A stretch of 64,000 nt of DNA from DASZQL01 sp964391865. GTDB taxonomy: Bacteria; Planctomycetota; Phycisphaerae; Phycisphaerales; UBA1924. Each line of letters opens with the position of its first letter. The stretch's first letter is position 1. Of the stretch, positions 17,858-28,370 are shown in pieces. The notes below the pieces were generated by a model. It saw only the letters and a program-made list of their open reading frames with translations, had not been told where the DNA came from and did not search any database. The position numbers and the translations under genes were made by a program. The stretch lies in NCBI GenBank assembly GCA_964391865.1, contig CAYMNQ010000001.1, positions 682,001-746,000 on the forward strand. Direction: 5' to 3'.

Positions 17858-18353
17858 TCCCCCACGCGGGGATGATGATCGCGTACTGGGCGCCTACGGC
17901 GGCGAGGGCGGGCCACGCGGGTTCGGCGAATGTGATCGCGCCGAGTTTCCCGGCGATGAAGTACGCGAGCGGCCCGCCGAGCGCGCCGAAGAGTAGACCG
18001 AGCGCGGGTCGCGTCCACATCCAGCGGAGCGAGATTGCGATCACGGAGCTGAAGCCCAGCCACAGCGAGAGGAACCACGCGGCGCTGATCGCGAGATTGG
18101 CGGGTTCGATGGAGAAGCGGAAAAGGCCCATCGCGAGCCAGATCGCGTCGGCGGCGCTGCCGGCAAGAACGCCGAGGAGGAGCGTGGGGACTTCGCGCGG
18201 CGCGTAGAGGCGGAGCAGGGCGTGGACGATGACAACAACGAGCATCGCGCCGATGCCGAGCGCGAGATTGGCGCGGGCGGCGGCGAGGACGGCGATAGTC
18301 CACGCAGCGTCGTAGAGGACGAGATTCGTGATGAACTTCGCGGCGGGCTTCAT
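17817..18353 (-). CDS. DUF2878 family membrane protein
   Basis: The 178-residue product has about five to six hydrophobic segments and begins KFITNLVLYDAAWTIAVLAA, the usual DUF2878 opening. No catalytic motif is visible. DUF2878 genes are repeatedly found beside CFA synthase, DUF1365 and the FAD oxidoreductase in proteobacterial lipid/stress operons, and that linkage is preserved here. The ATG at 18353 overlaps the CFA synthase stop by four bases (ATGA). Confidence 0.82.
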   Translation of the reverse strand: MKPAAKFITNLVLYDAAWTIAVLAAARANLALGIGAMLVVVIVHALLRLYAPREVPTLLLGVLAGSAADAIWLAMGLFRFSIEPANLAISAAWFLSLWLGFSSVIAISLRWMWTRPALGLLFGALGGPLAYFIAGKLGAITFAEPAWPALAAVGAQYAIIIPAWGIMLDRASRRSAST

Positions 18354-19672
18354 GCCGACGCGGGTTCCGGGGCGCGGCGCGCGGCGGCGACGGGCGACGA
18401 GGGCGCGAGCCGGCAGAGGGGTTTGGTGAGCAGCACCTGAACGTCGCCAACGTGGCGGGCGCGGAAGGCCCCCTCGCAGTACGCGAGGTAGTAGTCCCAC
18501 ATGCGGATGAAGCGGTCGGTGAAGCCCTGCGCACGGACGCGGTCGAGATTGGCGTGGAATGCTCTTCGCCAGAGCGCGAGCGTGGAGACGTAGTGCGGGC
18601 CGATGTCTTCGAGGTGGGAGATTTTCAGGTCGCGCGCGCGGCGGGCGCTCCGCGCCATGGCTTCGACGGCGAGGAGACAGGAGCCAGGAAAGATGTATTT
18701 CTTCAGGAAATCCTGCTCGCGCGCGGCGGATTCGAAGACGGCATCGCGGATGGTGATCGCCTGGATCAGCGCGGCGCCCGCGGGCTTGAGGAGGCGCGAG
18801 CAGGCGGCGAAGTAGTCGTCGAGATACTCGCGGCCAACGGCTTCGATCATCTCGATAGAGACGAGCTTGTCGAACTCGCCCGTGAGCGTGCGGTAATCCT
18901 GCTTGACGAGCGTGATGCGGGATTCGAGCCCGCGCTCACGGATGCGCTGCTGCGCGAAGTCGAACTGGCGCGGCGAGATCGTGGTGGTGGTGACGCGGCA
19001 GCCGTAGTGCTGGGCGGCGTGGCAGGCGAGCGCGCCCCAGCCGGTGCCGATTTCGAGAAGGTGGTCGGTGGGTCTGAGATCGAGCTTGCGGCAGGCGCGG
19101 TCGATCTTTTCGATCTGCGACTCTTCGAGGGTCGTCGCACCGTTCTCGAAGATGCCGCAGGAGTAGGTCATGGTGGGATCGAGGAAGGTGCTGAAGAATT
19201 CGTTGCCGAGGTCGTAGTGGGCTTCGATATTGCGACGGCTGCCGGCGATGGTGTTGCGGCGGATGAAGTTGGCGAAGGTGCCGAGGGGGCGGGCGAGGCG
19301 CGTGAGCGGGCCTTCGAGGTGGTTCATCGCGCCCGCGTTGACCGTGATGAGCTCGATGAGGCCGGGGAGGTCGCTGGTGTCCCACAGATGGTCCATGAAG
19401 GCTTCGGCGATGCCGGTGCTGCCGCCGAAGGCGGCGGCGGAGTAGAAGCGCGGGTCGCGGACGATGACCTCGATGGGGCGCGGGGAGACGAGCGCGGGGT
19501 CGGCGCGGCCGCCGGATTCGGTGCGCTGATCGGCGTCGATGAGGATGACGCGGCCGAACTCGATGCGGGCGAGGGCGGCGTGGATCATCGCTCGCCCGAG
19601 CTTTTCCAGCGGTTTCAGCGCGCGGGCGGCGGCGAGCGGGGCACTCACGGAGGCGATGGTTGCTTGGGTCAT
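18350..19672 (-). CDS. cfa: Cyclopropane-fatty-acyl-phospholipid synthase
   Basis: The 440-residue enzyme transfers a methylene from SAM to the double bond of membrane phospholipid acyl chains. HYDLGNEFFSTFLDPTMTYSCG is split across the acceptor-binding region (positions about 165-190), and LEIGTGWGALACH is SAM motif I. LVSIEMIEAVGREYL and KKYIFPGSCLLAVEAMA complete the classical CFA pattern, including the Cys in the IFPGxC segment. The start at 19672 overlaps the DUF1365 stop (ATGA). It is the more classical of two family members in this operon. Confidence 0.92.
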   Translation of the reverse strand: MTQATIASVSAPLAAARALKPLEKLGRAMIHAALARIEFGRVILIDADQRTESGGRADPALVSPRPIEVIVRDPRFYSAAAFGGSTGIAEAFMDHLWDTSDLPGLIELITVNAGAMNHLEGPLTRLARPLGTFANFIRRNTIAGSRRNIEAHYDLGNEFFSTFLDPTMTYSCGIFENGATTLEESQIEKIDRACRKLDLRPTDHLLEIGTGWGALACHAAQHYGCRVTTTTISPRQFDFAQQRIRERGLESRITLVKQDYRTLTGEFDKLVSIEMIEAVGREYLDDYFAACSRLLKPAGAALIQAITIRDAVFESAAREQDFLKKYIFPGSCLLAVEAMARSARRARDLKISHLEDIGPHYVSTLALWRRAFHANLDRVRAQGFTDRFIRMWDYYLAYCEGAFRARHVGDVQVLLTKPLCRLAPSSPVAAARRAPEPASA

Positions 19673-20472
19673 GGCGTGGTTGCTTCCGTCGCGGGTGGGG
19701 TTGATGAAGCGCCGGGGTGCGGGACGACGGGGATGCGCTTGAGCCAGAGGCGCAGCGCGTGCCAGTGGATGTTCGTGATCACTGAGGCGGTCATGAGGGG
19801 GTAGCGGATCAGCGCGCGCCGAAGGCTCGCGGGGGAAATCTCGCGGCGGCGGAGGTTGAGCGTGGCGTCGAACATCTTGCGCTCGGTGTTCGGCGCGGCT
19901 TGGCGCTCGAGGTTCATATGGACGAAGAGCCGATCGCTCGGCGCGGTGAAGGACCAGTCGTAGCCGAGGTCCATGGGCATGAAGGGCGACACATGGAAGG
20001 ACTTGCTGAACGTGAAGCGGACGGCAGGGGCTTGGCGCATGGCTCGGGCGTCGAGGATGTACGCGTGGCGCTCCTTCCACGGCGTGTTGGTGATCTCGGC
20101 GGCGATGGCGTCGATGGATTCGCCGCCCGGCGCGAAGCAGTAGTAGAACGTGACGGGGTTGAAGCAGTAGCCGAAGTAGCGGAGATGAGTGAGCATGCGG
20201 ATCGGGCCGCGGGGCTCGAAGTCGAGCGCTCGGCGGATGCGCTCGCGCACCGTATCCGCGAGAGATGACCGCGGATCGCCCATGTAGTCCGCGCGGCGGA
20301 AGCTCGCGAGGTTCAGGCGTTCAACGGACCAGAACCACGAGCCGCGGAAGACGCGGTCGATCTCCTCGAGGTCGAGGTACATCATGAAGAGCGGGTAGGT
20401 GAACTCGTGCCCGACGGGCTGCAGACGCCGGTGGCGGACAGAGCCTTCGTAGATGGCGCTGGCGAGGGTCAT
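19669..20472 (-). CDS. DUF1365 family protein
   Basis: The 267-residue protein opens with SAIYEGSVRHRRLQPVGHEF and carries FGYCFNPVTFYYCF and HVSPFMPMDLGYDW, all hallmarks of DUF1365. The biochemical role is not established; the family is nearly always beside the flavin oxidoreductase and CFA synthase, as here. It is mostly soluble with a weakly hydrophobic C-terminal part. It overlaps both neighbours by four bases (ATGA at 20469-20472 and at 19669-19672). Confidence 0.88.
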   Translation of the reverse strand: MTLASAIYEGSVRHRRLQPVGHEFTYPLFMMYLDLEEIDRVFRGSWFWSVERLNLASFRRADYMGDPRSSLADTVRERIRRALDFEPRGPIRMLTHLRYFGYCFNPVTFYYCFAPGGESIDAIAAEITNTPWKERHAYILDARAMRQAPAVRFTFSKSFHVSPFMPMDLGYDWSFTAPSDRLFVHMNLERQAAPNTERKMFDATLNLRRREISPASLRRALIRYPLMTASVITNIHWHALRLWLKRIPVVPHPGASSTPPATEATTP

Positions 20473-21727
20473 GGTGTCCCCCGCTGAATCTCACCAGCGC
20501 CGAAGCGGGCGCAGACGCGGAGGGCGCTGTTCACGCCGTCCTCGTGGAAGCCGTTGAACCAGTACGCGCCGCAGTAGTGCGTGCGGTTGACGGCGCTGAT
20601 CTCGCTGTGGCGCGCGCGGGCCCGCATGCCCTCGATGGTGTAGACGGGGTGGTGGTAGGTGTAGCGGCGAAGCATCTTCGCAGGGTCGATAGCGTTCGTG
20701 CCGTTGAGCGTGACGCAGAGGGGCGTGCGCGTTCCGAGGGACTGGAGCATGGTCAGGTTGTAGGTGACGACGACAGGCTCCCCAGCGCTCGGACGCAGGC
20801 GGTAATTCCACGCGCTCCAAGCAGCGCGGCGGTTCGGGAGCAGGCGTTCATCCGTGTGCAGGACGGTGTCGTTGGGCTGGAACGGGATCGCGCCGAGGAT
20901 CTCGCGCTCGGCGGGGGTGGGATCGGTGAGGAGTGCCAGCGCCTGATCGGAGTGGCACGCGAAGATCACTTCGTCGAAGCGTATCGGAGTTTCGCCCGCG
21001 ATGTGGGCCTCGACGTGCGCCCGCTCACGGCGGATGCACTCGACGCGCGCGCCCACCCGGCAGCGGTCGCGGAACGGCGCAGTGATCTTCTCCACGTAGG
21101 AACGCGAGCCGCCGGTGATGGTGCGCCAGCTCGGGCGCTCAGAGAGGTCGAGCATGCCGTGGTTGTGGAAAAAGGTGAAGAAGAATCGCGCGGGGAAGGC
21201 GAGCATCGCGGCACGGGGCGCGGACCAGATCGCGGCGCCCATGGGGATGAGGTAATTCTCAACGCACTCGGGGGTGAGGTTCCATCGGCGCGCGACGTCG
21301 CCCAGCGTGTCGAACTCGGTGAGCGCGTCGATGGATTCCTTCGAGATGCCCGCGAGCCGGCGGATGCCGTTCATGGTCTTGAGGAACCTTGGGCTGAGGA
21401 GATTCGCGGGCTGCGCGAGCAATCCGGCGAGAGAATGCCCGCCGTACTCGAATCCGTCGCGCTCGTCGTGGACACTGAAGCTCATGGTGCTGGGCTGCGT
21501 TTCGACGGCGAGCGCGGCGAGCAGGCGTGCGAAGTTCGGGTAGTTCCGTTCGTTGTAGACGATAAAGCCTGTGTCGACGGGGATGTCGCGGCCCTCGTGG
21601 TTCACAATCGCCGTGTTGGTGTGCCCGCCGATCGACGCGGCGGCTTCGAAGAGCGTGATGTCGTGGTCGGCGTGGAGCTGGTGCGCGCAGAGCAGCCCTG
21701 AGATCCCAGCGCCGATGACGGCGATGT

Positions 21728-21731
<4 letters not shown>
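20469..21731 (-). CDS. FAD-dependent oxidoreductase (amine-oxidase fold)
   Basis: The 420-residue protein starts directly with the dinucleotide-binding loop NIAVIGAGISGLLCAHQL, then acidic TLFEAAASIGGHTNT. DTGFIVYNERNYPNF and FACHSDQAL are typical of the NAD(P)-binding amine oxidases that sit with DUF1365 and CFA synthase. The substrate is probably an acyl chain of a lipid, an inference from context only. The start is GTG at 21731, overlapping the desaturase stop (GTGA), because no ATG precedes the FAD loop. Confidence 0.88.
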
Positions 21732-22669
<938 letters not shown>

Positions 22670-22794
22670 GCGTGCACCGCTCCACGTGTGCGCAGAGTCG
22701 CTGCTCGCCGAGGGGGCGTCAAGTCAAGCGATTGCGCGGACGGAGAGAGGTTCGCCGGGGTGGAGGCCTTGGATTCGCGCCGCGGTTGGTTGCG

Positions 22795-24735
22795 TCAGGG
22801 GCAGTTGGCGCCCCAGTTGTTGACGACGAGAGCGATGTCAGAGAGGCCGCGGATGCCGTCGCTATCGAGGTCGCCCTGCGTCTCGGGCATGCCGGCGAGG
22901 AGCCAGTTGGTGACGATGACGGCGATATCCGCGAGGCCGACAGACAGGTCGCCGTCGGCGTCGCCCGGCTGGGTGAAGGGGGTGAGATTCAGGGAAACCT
23001 GGTCCATGATGACGGGCGGGCCCTTGCCGGTGGCGACCCAGGCGTCGTAGAGAACCTGGCCCTTGTCATTGGTGGTGTTGGCGTCGCGGAGGAACTCGAT
23101 GTACTCGCGCGAGGCGGTCTGGTAGTAGACAGTGACCGTGGCTTGGGTGGCGTTCGCGGGGATCAGGTACTTGGTGTCGTCCCAGTGCTGGTTGTCGGCG
23201 AAGCTGGCGCCGACGGGGAGCGCCTGGATGTTCTTGTACGCGGCGTTGGTGAAGCCGCGGGGCGGGATACGGTTGTCCTTGAAGATCTTGTTGACGGTGG
23301 TGAGGTGGAAGCTGGGGCCTTGCGGGAGGCCGGATTGGCCTGCCATGTAGTCGTCGTGCCCGAACTTGGTTTCGTAGACCTTGGTGTCATCGCCCATCAG
23401 GGTGGCGGTGGTGAAGTTGTAGGCGCCGCGTTCGGCGATCTGGATCGGGCCGTTGAAGAACTTGACGTTGATCCAGATGCGCCGGCCTTCAGGATACCCG
23501 GTGAGAAGCTTGTGCCCGCACTGGTTCACGACGCGCGCGTTGAGCTCGCAGGATTGCTGGGTAAGGTAGAGGTCGGTCGCCGCGCCGAGCATGGCGATGT
23601 TGTCGGCCTTCTGGCGCGCGATGAGCGTGAGGGCACCGTCGTACTCATCGATGAACTCCCCTGGCTGCGGGTCGGCGGGGTTAGCGGGAGTGTACAGGTG
23701 CAAGAGCAGATCGAGCGCGAGCGTGTTGGCGCCGGCAAAGTTGTGCTGCGCGAGGTCGTTGCGCACCGGCCCGCCGAGGACACACCCGCGCCCCGACACC
23801 GTGGGCATGTGGCAGTCCTGGCATTTGGCGATGGTGGTGCGGTTGCCGCCGAAGCGACCGTTGAGGTTGTAAGGGTCGGTAGGATCGCTGCGCGGCACGC
23901 CTACCTGCGCGTACTTCGAGTTGAGCCACTCGCTGTACGTGCGCTGCTCGGGGACCATGTCGTACTTGTTGTCGGTGGGGTGTGGCGTGTCGCTGGCGTT
24001 GAGCCGGTACACGTCGGACGGATCGGGCACCACGGAGCCGACTCGGTCGAACGCGGGGTTGCTGACATCGTGACATGTGCCGCAGATATCGCCGGTAAGG
24101 TGAAACGGGCTGAACGCCCAGGGGTGCGGCGGGTTCACGACGTACGGCCCGCGCCGGACATCGGAGGGGTCCATCACCATCTGCGCGTTGCCGGGGTTCA
24201 CCGGGATCAGGTTCTGCGCCGCGAGTTCGGCGAGGATCATCTGATCGGCGGCGGGGACGTAACTCGCGCGCGGGTACACAGGGTTCACGAGCCGGTGACA
24301 GATCTCGCAGGTGACGCCGAATTCCTGATCGGTGTACGAGAGCATCGACCCGTCGGTGGGGACCGAGCGCCCTTCGAGGAACGCGGGGCCGGCGTGGCAA
24401 CGGATGCACGTCTGCGCCGCGCCGACGGTGTCCTGATTGGCAATCACAAGCGCCGCCTGGAAAATCGGGTCTTTCCACGCGTGCGAGTGCATCGAGCCGC
24501 GCCAGCGCCACGGCGCGAGCGTGGTGGCGGCGGCGGTGGCGTCGCCCAGGTGGCACAGGATGCAGCTATCGGCCGGGAAGACCTCGGTGAGGATGGTGTT
24601 GGGCTGCGTGCCGCGCTCGCGCACGTCGTTCAATGTGACGGGCAGCGGCAGCGACTGCGCGAAGGTCGGCGCAGTGATGAACAAGGAAATGGCCCCAGCG
24701 GCGCGGGCCGCACGACCGAAGGAACACACGCGCAT
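22795..24735 (-). CDS. Exported pentaheme cytochrome c with dockerin-like tail
   Basis: The 646-residue protein has a signal peptide (to about residue 27) and five CxxCH heme motifs: residues 58-62 (CILCH), 110-114 (CIRCH), 143-147 (CEICH), 218-222 (CGTCH) and 305-309 (CQDCH). Many extra His residues could serve as distal ligands. After about residue 330 there is a long heme-free domain. The C-terminus carries two dockerin-like loops, DADGDLSVGLADIAVIV and DLDSDGIRGLSDIALVV, each followed by N-W. It probably moves electrons in the periplasm or at the surface. The ATG at 24735 follows GGGAGC at good spacing. Confidence 0.87.
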   Translation of the reverse strand: MRVCSFGRAARAAGAISLFITAPTFAQSLPLPVTLNDVRERGTQPNTILTEVFPADSCILCHLGDATAAATTLAPWRWRGSMHSHAWKDPIFQAALVIANQDTVGAAQTCIRCHAGPAFLEGRSVPTDGSMLSYTDQEFGVTCEICHRLVNPVYPRASYVPAADQMILAELAAQNLIPVNPGNAQMVMDPSDVRRGPYVVNPPHPWAFSPFHLTGDICGTCHDVSNPAFDRVGSVVPDPSDVYRLNASDTPHPTDNKYDMVPEQRTYSEWLNSKYAQVGVPRSDPTDPYNLNGRFGGNRTTIAKCQDCHMPTVSGRGCVLGGPVRNDLAQHNFAGANTLALDLLLHLYTPANPADPQPGEFIDEYDGALTLIARQKADNIAMLGAATDLYLTQQSCELNARVVNQCGHKLLTGYPEGRRIWINVKFFNGPIQIAERGAYNFTTATLMGDDTKVYETKFGHDDYMAGQSGLPQGPSFHLTTVNKIFKDNRIPPRGFTNAAYKNIQALPVGASFADNQHWDDTKYLIPANATQATVTVYYQTASREYIEFLRDANTTNDKGQVLYDAWVATGKGPPVIMDQVSLNLTPFTQPGDADGDLSVGLADIAVIVTNWLLAGMPETQGDLDSDGIRGLSDIALVVNNWGANCP

Positions 24736-24877
24736 CGCAACGCTCCCGATCTTGTGATGGAGTCTGGTGGACACTCGATCTCCGCTCTTACTCTACACGC
24801 GACGGGGGCGTGGGGGAACCCTGTTGTCATGGTTTTCGGGCGCATTGTATAGATGGATGAGCGCGGCGGGTCGGTGG

Positions 24878-27277
24878 CTAGGGTTTGGTGCCGGCCGGGG
24901 TGAGTGACTTCAGGAGTTCCCGGGCCTCGCTGAGATTCGGGTTCAACTTCAGCGCCGCGGTGAGCGCGGATTCCGCGCCGGGGCGGTCGCCGATCGCGAT
25001 CAGCGACTTTGCAAGCCGGACCTTCACTTCTGGCGAGTTCGGCGCGAGGAGCTCGGCGGCCCGGAACGCCTCTGCCGCTTCGCCCGGCTTGCCCGCGAGG
25101 GTCAGCGCGTCGCCCAGCCCGGTGTGGGCGGCGGCGTTCGAGGGATCAAGCTCGACAAGCCTCCGGAGACTCGCTTCCGCGTCGGTGTACTTCTTCTGCG
25201 CCGACTGCGCGAGCGACAGGTTGATCCACGCGAGCGACAGATGCGGCTGCGAGTCCGCAACCTTCCGGAACCACGTCTCCGCTTCGGCGGCTCTACCGGC
25301 GCGCAGCATCATCAAACCCAGGTTGGTCATCGGCTTCGGATTGCTGTGCCAGCGGGCCAAGGACTGGGTGTAGTTGTTGGTCGCGCCATCGGCTTTGCCG
25401 CGGCGCTCGTCGATGATGCCGAGGGCGAAAAAGACCTCGGACTCGTGCGAGGCGGACGAGAAGGGAGACCGCATCGACTCACGATAGACGCGCTCGGCGG
25501 CGTCGAAGTCGTTCTTCTTGGCGAGCACGCCGCCCAGCTCGAGGGCGGTTTCAACATGGAACGGGACGGCGGCCAGCACCGCGCGCAGGTGCGTTTCCGC
25601 ACCGGTGAGATCACCCTCCTGAATCGCGAGCGCGGAGAGCTGGCGGCGCAGTTGCCAGTCGTTCGGCGCGCGGACTGCTTCCGGCTCGCTGGCGCGGCGC
25701 CAACCGGCGAGCGAGGCGGGAGTGACCTGCGCCTTCACTGCATCAACGCGGCGTTTCACCAACCCGGCGGAGTCGGCGTGATCGAACTGCAGCGTGAACG
25801 GCGGGCGCTGCACTAGTTCGAAGATGTTCTGCGACATGCGCAACTCTGCGGCGGGGGTGTAGCCCACCATCGCGGCCACGCGGTACGCGGGCGACGGTTC
25901 GAGATCGACGGCCGCACCGGCGCGCACGCCGGTGGGAAGGCGCTTGACGATGTCCTTGAACAACGCGGCGGCGATGGCGTGATTGCCCTCGAAATTCATG
26001 TGGCAGTGCTCGTAGAGCAGCCCCGCGCCGACCAAGCCGCCCGGCGAGGCGGTGTGCGAGCGGAACACGGCTTCGACATCCACGAGCGAGACGGCGGGGT
26101 CCGCGGCCTGCTCACTCGCAACGCGGCGGACGGCGTCGTTCAGTCGCGAATCAGTGCGGAAGCGGAGAGCGTCGAGATCCAGCGCCCGCTGGTACGCGGC
26201 CTGCGCATCGTCGAATTTGTCGAGAGCTTCGAGCGCGCGGCCACGCTTGAAGTGGAGTTCGGCGAAGCGATCGTCGATGGCGAGCGCGGCGTTGTACTCC
26301 GCGAGCGCACTGGCGGGGTCGGATTTCAGAAGCTGATCCGCGCGGCTGACGGCGGCGGCGAAGTCATCCTTCGCCCGCTCGCTCAACCCCGGCGTGTGCA
26401 GCGACGCGAACGGCGCGCAGTCACGGGCGTTGACACCCACGGTGCACAGGATGACCCCCGCATCCACGGCGCGGGCCGCGGCGGTGATATCGCGGAGATT
26501 CTGGGCGAAGCGGTCGGCGACGACGGTCAGGCGCGGGTCGTCCTGCGCGATCGTGCTGCCGAGGAACATCTCCATTCCAGTCCATTCGGTGAGCGCGTCC
26601 TTCTTCTTCGAACTCAGCCCCCCCACTGCTGATGTGATGAGTTGCCCGAGGCGCAGCCGGCGGAGCGCGACGTTGGCGCGGATGCCGGCGGAGCTGGGTG
26701 AAAAGCCGGCGAAAACCGTGCCGGGGCCCCACGGGCCGATGACCTCGTTGTTGCCCTCGTAGACGATGAACAGGTCGGGCTGCGGGGCGGCAGCGTCAGC
26801 GGCAATCTGGCGCACGACATTTGAGTTAATCGCGACCATCGCGGCGTTCACGACCTCGAATTTCGCGCCGGGGAACGAGTCGCGGAGCATCGCGTCGAGC
26901 TGGCGCGCCATGCCGAAGGCGGGCTCGGGGAACCCCATTGCGGCGGAGGAGCCGAGGAGGACAATGCGGTATGTGCCCGCGGGTTTGGGATCGGGGAGGA
27001 CCATCGGCTCGGGCTTGCGCGCGATCGTCGCCGGGAAGTACGTCCAGCCGAAGCGCGGGTTGCCCATGAGCGAGCGCCCCGCGACGGGCGCGGTGATGAA
27101 GAACCGCGCGTCGTAGCCAACGCCGATCAGGCGCAGAGCAAACTCGAGCGCGATGAAAAACATCGCCGGCACCAGGGTGCAGGCGAGGAGCCGGAAAACC
27201 CACAGCCGCGCGCGGGACCGATGAGGCTGCCGCGTGACGGCTCGGGGTTGGCGTGCTGGTTGTTGGGTCATTCGCAT
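24878..27277 (-). CDS. Membrane-anchored SGNH-hydrolase-like protein with TPR repeats
   Basis: The 799-residue protein has an N-terminal transmembrane anchor (about residues 28-50). Residues of about 100-470 resemble the SGNH/GDSL hydrolase fold: VLLGSSAAMGFPEP (block I with Ser), VYEGNNEVIG (the Gly/Asn block) and EHCHMNFEGNHAIA near residue 425 (the catalytic His block). At least one TPR pair (LKSDPASALAEYNAAL and FAELHFKRGRALEAL) is inserted inside the hydrolase part. A run of further TPRs fills about residues 540-790. The second ATG, six bases downstream, is equally possible. The substrate is unknown; the TPRs suggest it works in a complex at the membrane. Confidence 0.8.
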   Translation of the reverse strand: MRMTQQPARQPRAVTRQPHRSRARLWVFRLLACTLVPAMFFIALEFALRLIGVGYDARFFITAPVAGRSLMGNPRFGWTYFPATIARKPEPMVLPDPKPAGTYRIVLLGSSAAMGFPEPAFGMARQLDAMLRDSFPGAKFEVVNAAMVAINSNVVRQIAADAAAPQPDLFIVYEGNNEVIGPWGPGTVFAGFSPSSAGIRANVALRRLRLGQLITSAVGGLSSKKKDALTEWTGMEMFLGSTIAQDDPRLTVVADRFAQNLRDITAAARAVDAGVILCTVGVNARDCAPFASLHTPGLSERAKDDFAAAVSRADQLLKSDPASALAEYNAALAIDDRFAELHFKRGRALEALDKFDDAQAAYQRALDLDALRFRTDSRLNDAVRRVASEQAADPAVSLVDVEAVFRSHTASPGGLVGAGLLYEHCHMNFEGNHAIAAALFKDIVKRLPTGVRAGAAVDLEPSPAYRVAAMVGYTPAAELRMSQNIFELVQRPPFTLQFDHADSAGLVKRRVDAVKAQVTPASLAGWRRASEPEAVRAPNDWQLRRQLSALAIQEGDLTGAETHLRAVLAAVPFHVETALELGGVLAKKNDFDAAERVYRESMRSPFSSASHESEVFFALGIIDERRGKADGATNNYTQSLARWHSNPKPMTNLGLMMLRAGRAAEAETWFRKVADSQPHLSLAWINLSLAQSAQKKYTDAEASLRRLVELDPSNAAAHTGLGDALTLAGKPGEAAEAFRAAELLAPNSPEVKVRLAKSLIAIGDRPGAESALTAALKLNPNLSEARELLKSLTPAGTKP

Positions 27278-27330
27278 CGCGCCTGGTAGTGTCGCGCGAC
27301 AGTATGACGGAATCGGCGTTCGGTGCAGAA

Positions 27331-28026
27331 CTACTCCGCCGGCGCGTCGGCGACGGCGCCGCTGACGGTCTGCGTCGTCACCACGAGGATGATCGAGGTC
27401 CAGCCGCCGTCGCCCTCTTCCTGGAGCATTGGCCCGCCGACGACGACCGGCTGCCCGTCAGCGACTTTCACGTCGGCCTCGAAGTCGCGCATCCGAGTGT
27501 AGATGGCGTTCTGGGCGAGGACCGCGGTGCCGTTGGTGTCGGGGGTGTACGCGAGGACGCTGCCCGAGACGCTAAGCTGGAACCCGCCGTCGCTGGTGCG
27601 GGCTGGCTGGAACCAGAGACCCAAACGGGTCTGCATCCCGTGGAGGAAGCCGCGATCCTGATGATCGGTGAGGTTCTTGGTCTGGAAGCGGAGCGTGCCG
27701 GATTCGTTGGCGGCGACGATGGCTTCGGGTTGTCCGAGGATCTGCACGTCGCCCAGCGCATCGAGATCGGCGATGAACTTCTGCAAGCCGCCGGTGGGGA
27801 GGACTTTGGTGGTGCGCTCTTCATCTTTGATGAGGCGCTCGAGCGCGGGGGCGTTCGAGAGTTCGCCCGTTACGCGGAGAGCGGTGGCGCGCACGCGCAC
27901 CTGATCGGTCTTCGCGGCGGGCAGCGCGGCGGTGCGCTGCGGCGGCGCGGGGTCCTGCGCCGACGCAACGGCGGCGAGAAGAAACGCGGAAATGACGGCG
28001 ACGCCGCGACGATCGTTGAACTTCAT
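27331..28026 (-). CDS. Small exported protein with a secretin-like beta domain, function unknown
   Basis: The 231-residue product has a clear signal peptide (hydrophobic run ending ASAQ). The rest is beta-rich. Its C-terminal part (VADGQPVVVGGPMLQEE, then SIILVVTTQTV) resembles the end of the secretin homology domain of type II/III secretion channels, but it is far too short for a full secretin. GAGGTG precedes the ATG at 28026. It lies 53 bp upstream of the SGNH/TPR gene on the same strand, so the two may be cotranscribed. Confidence 0.7.
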   Translation of the reverse strand: MKFNDRRGVAVISAFLLAAVASAQDPAPPQRTAALPAAKTDQVRVRATALRVTGELSNAPALERLIKDEERTTKVLPTGGLQKFIADLDALGDVQILGQPEAIVAANESGTLRFQTKNLTDHQDRGFLHGMQTRLGLWFQPARTSDGGFQLSVSGSVLAYTPDTNGTAVLAQNAIYTRMRDFEADVKVADGQPVVVGGPMLQEEGDGGWTSIILVVTTQTVSGAVADAPAE

Positions 28027-28370
28027 GATGAATGCACCTCGCTCTGTGGGCTCACACACCCGGCACGAGGTGGTTCATCGAGTAACGGCGCGCGGGGGCT
28101 GACGGGCTGGAGCAAAACTTGCGCGTGACTCTGGCTGTCGTCGGGGGCGTGCGGGCTGCGCGGCGTGGTTATCGCGTGTTGATCGCGCGAGTGAGTGGGC
28201 GCGGTGTATTCGCGGGCCATCGGGGGCGATGAGTGCGCGCGGCGCAGGCTGACCCACCGTTACAGGCGGAACCCGCAGAAGGACTCGGTGGCGCGGCGTG
28301 CTCGCGCGGGCGATGCGATGGGCGAAAGCGGCCGATTGAAAGGCGGGACGCACTGACCCGCGGAGGGACC
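28027..28370. other. Divergent intergenic region, no gene recognised
   Basis: This 344-bp stretch carries the leaders of the exported protein (minus) and the Hpt gene (plus). It is very G+C-rich with several short self-complementary stretches. I looked for a c-di-GMP riboswitch because the downstream gene pair is GGDEF-related, and found no match to the known consensus. Confidence 0.45.

Noticed and set aside
17410..18534. A long minus-strand open frame spanning the DUF2878-DUF1295 gap.
   Set aside because: Its product is Pro/Arg/Ser-rich with no domain. The plus-strand DUF1475-like frame has hydrophobic helices and a family match.
28027..28370. Possible c-di-GMP riboswitch ahead of the Hpt/GGDEF genes.
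   Set aside because: The conserved GEMM core segments are missing; only generic G+C-rich stems are seen.
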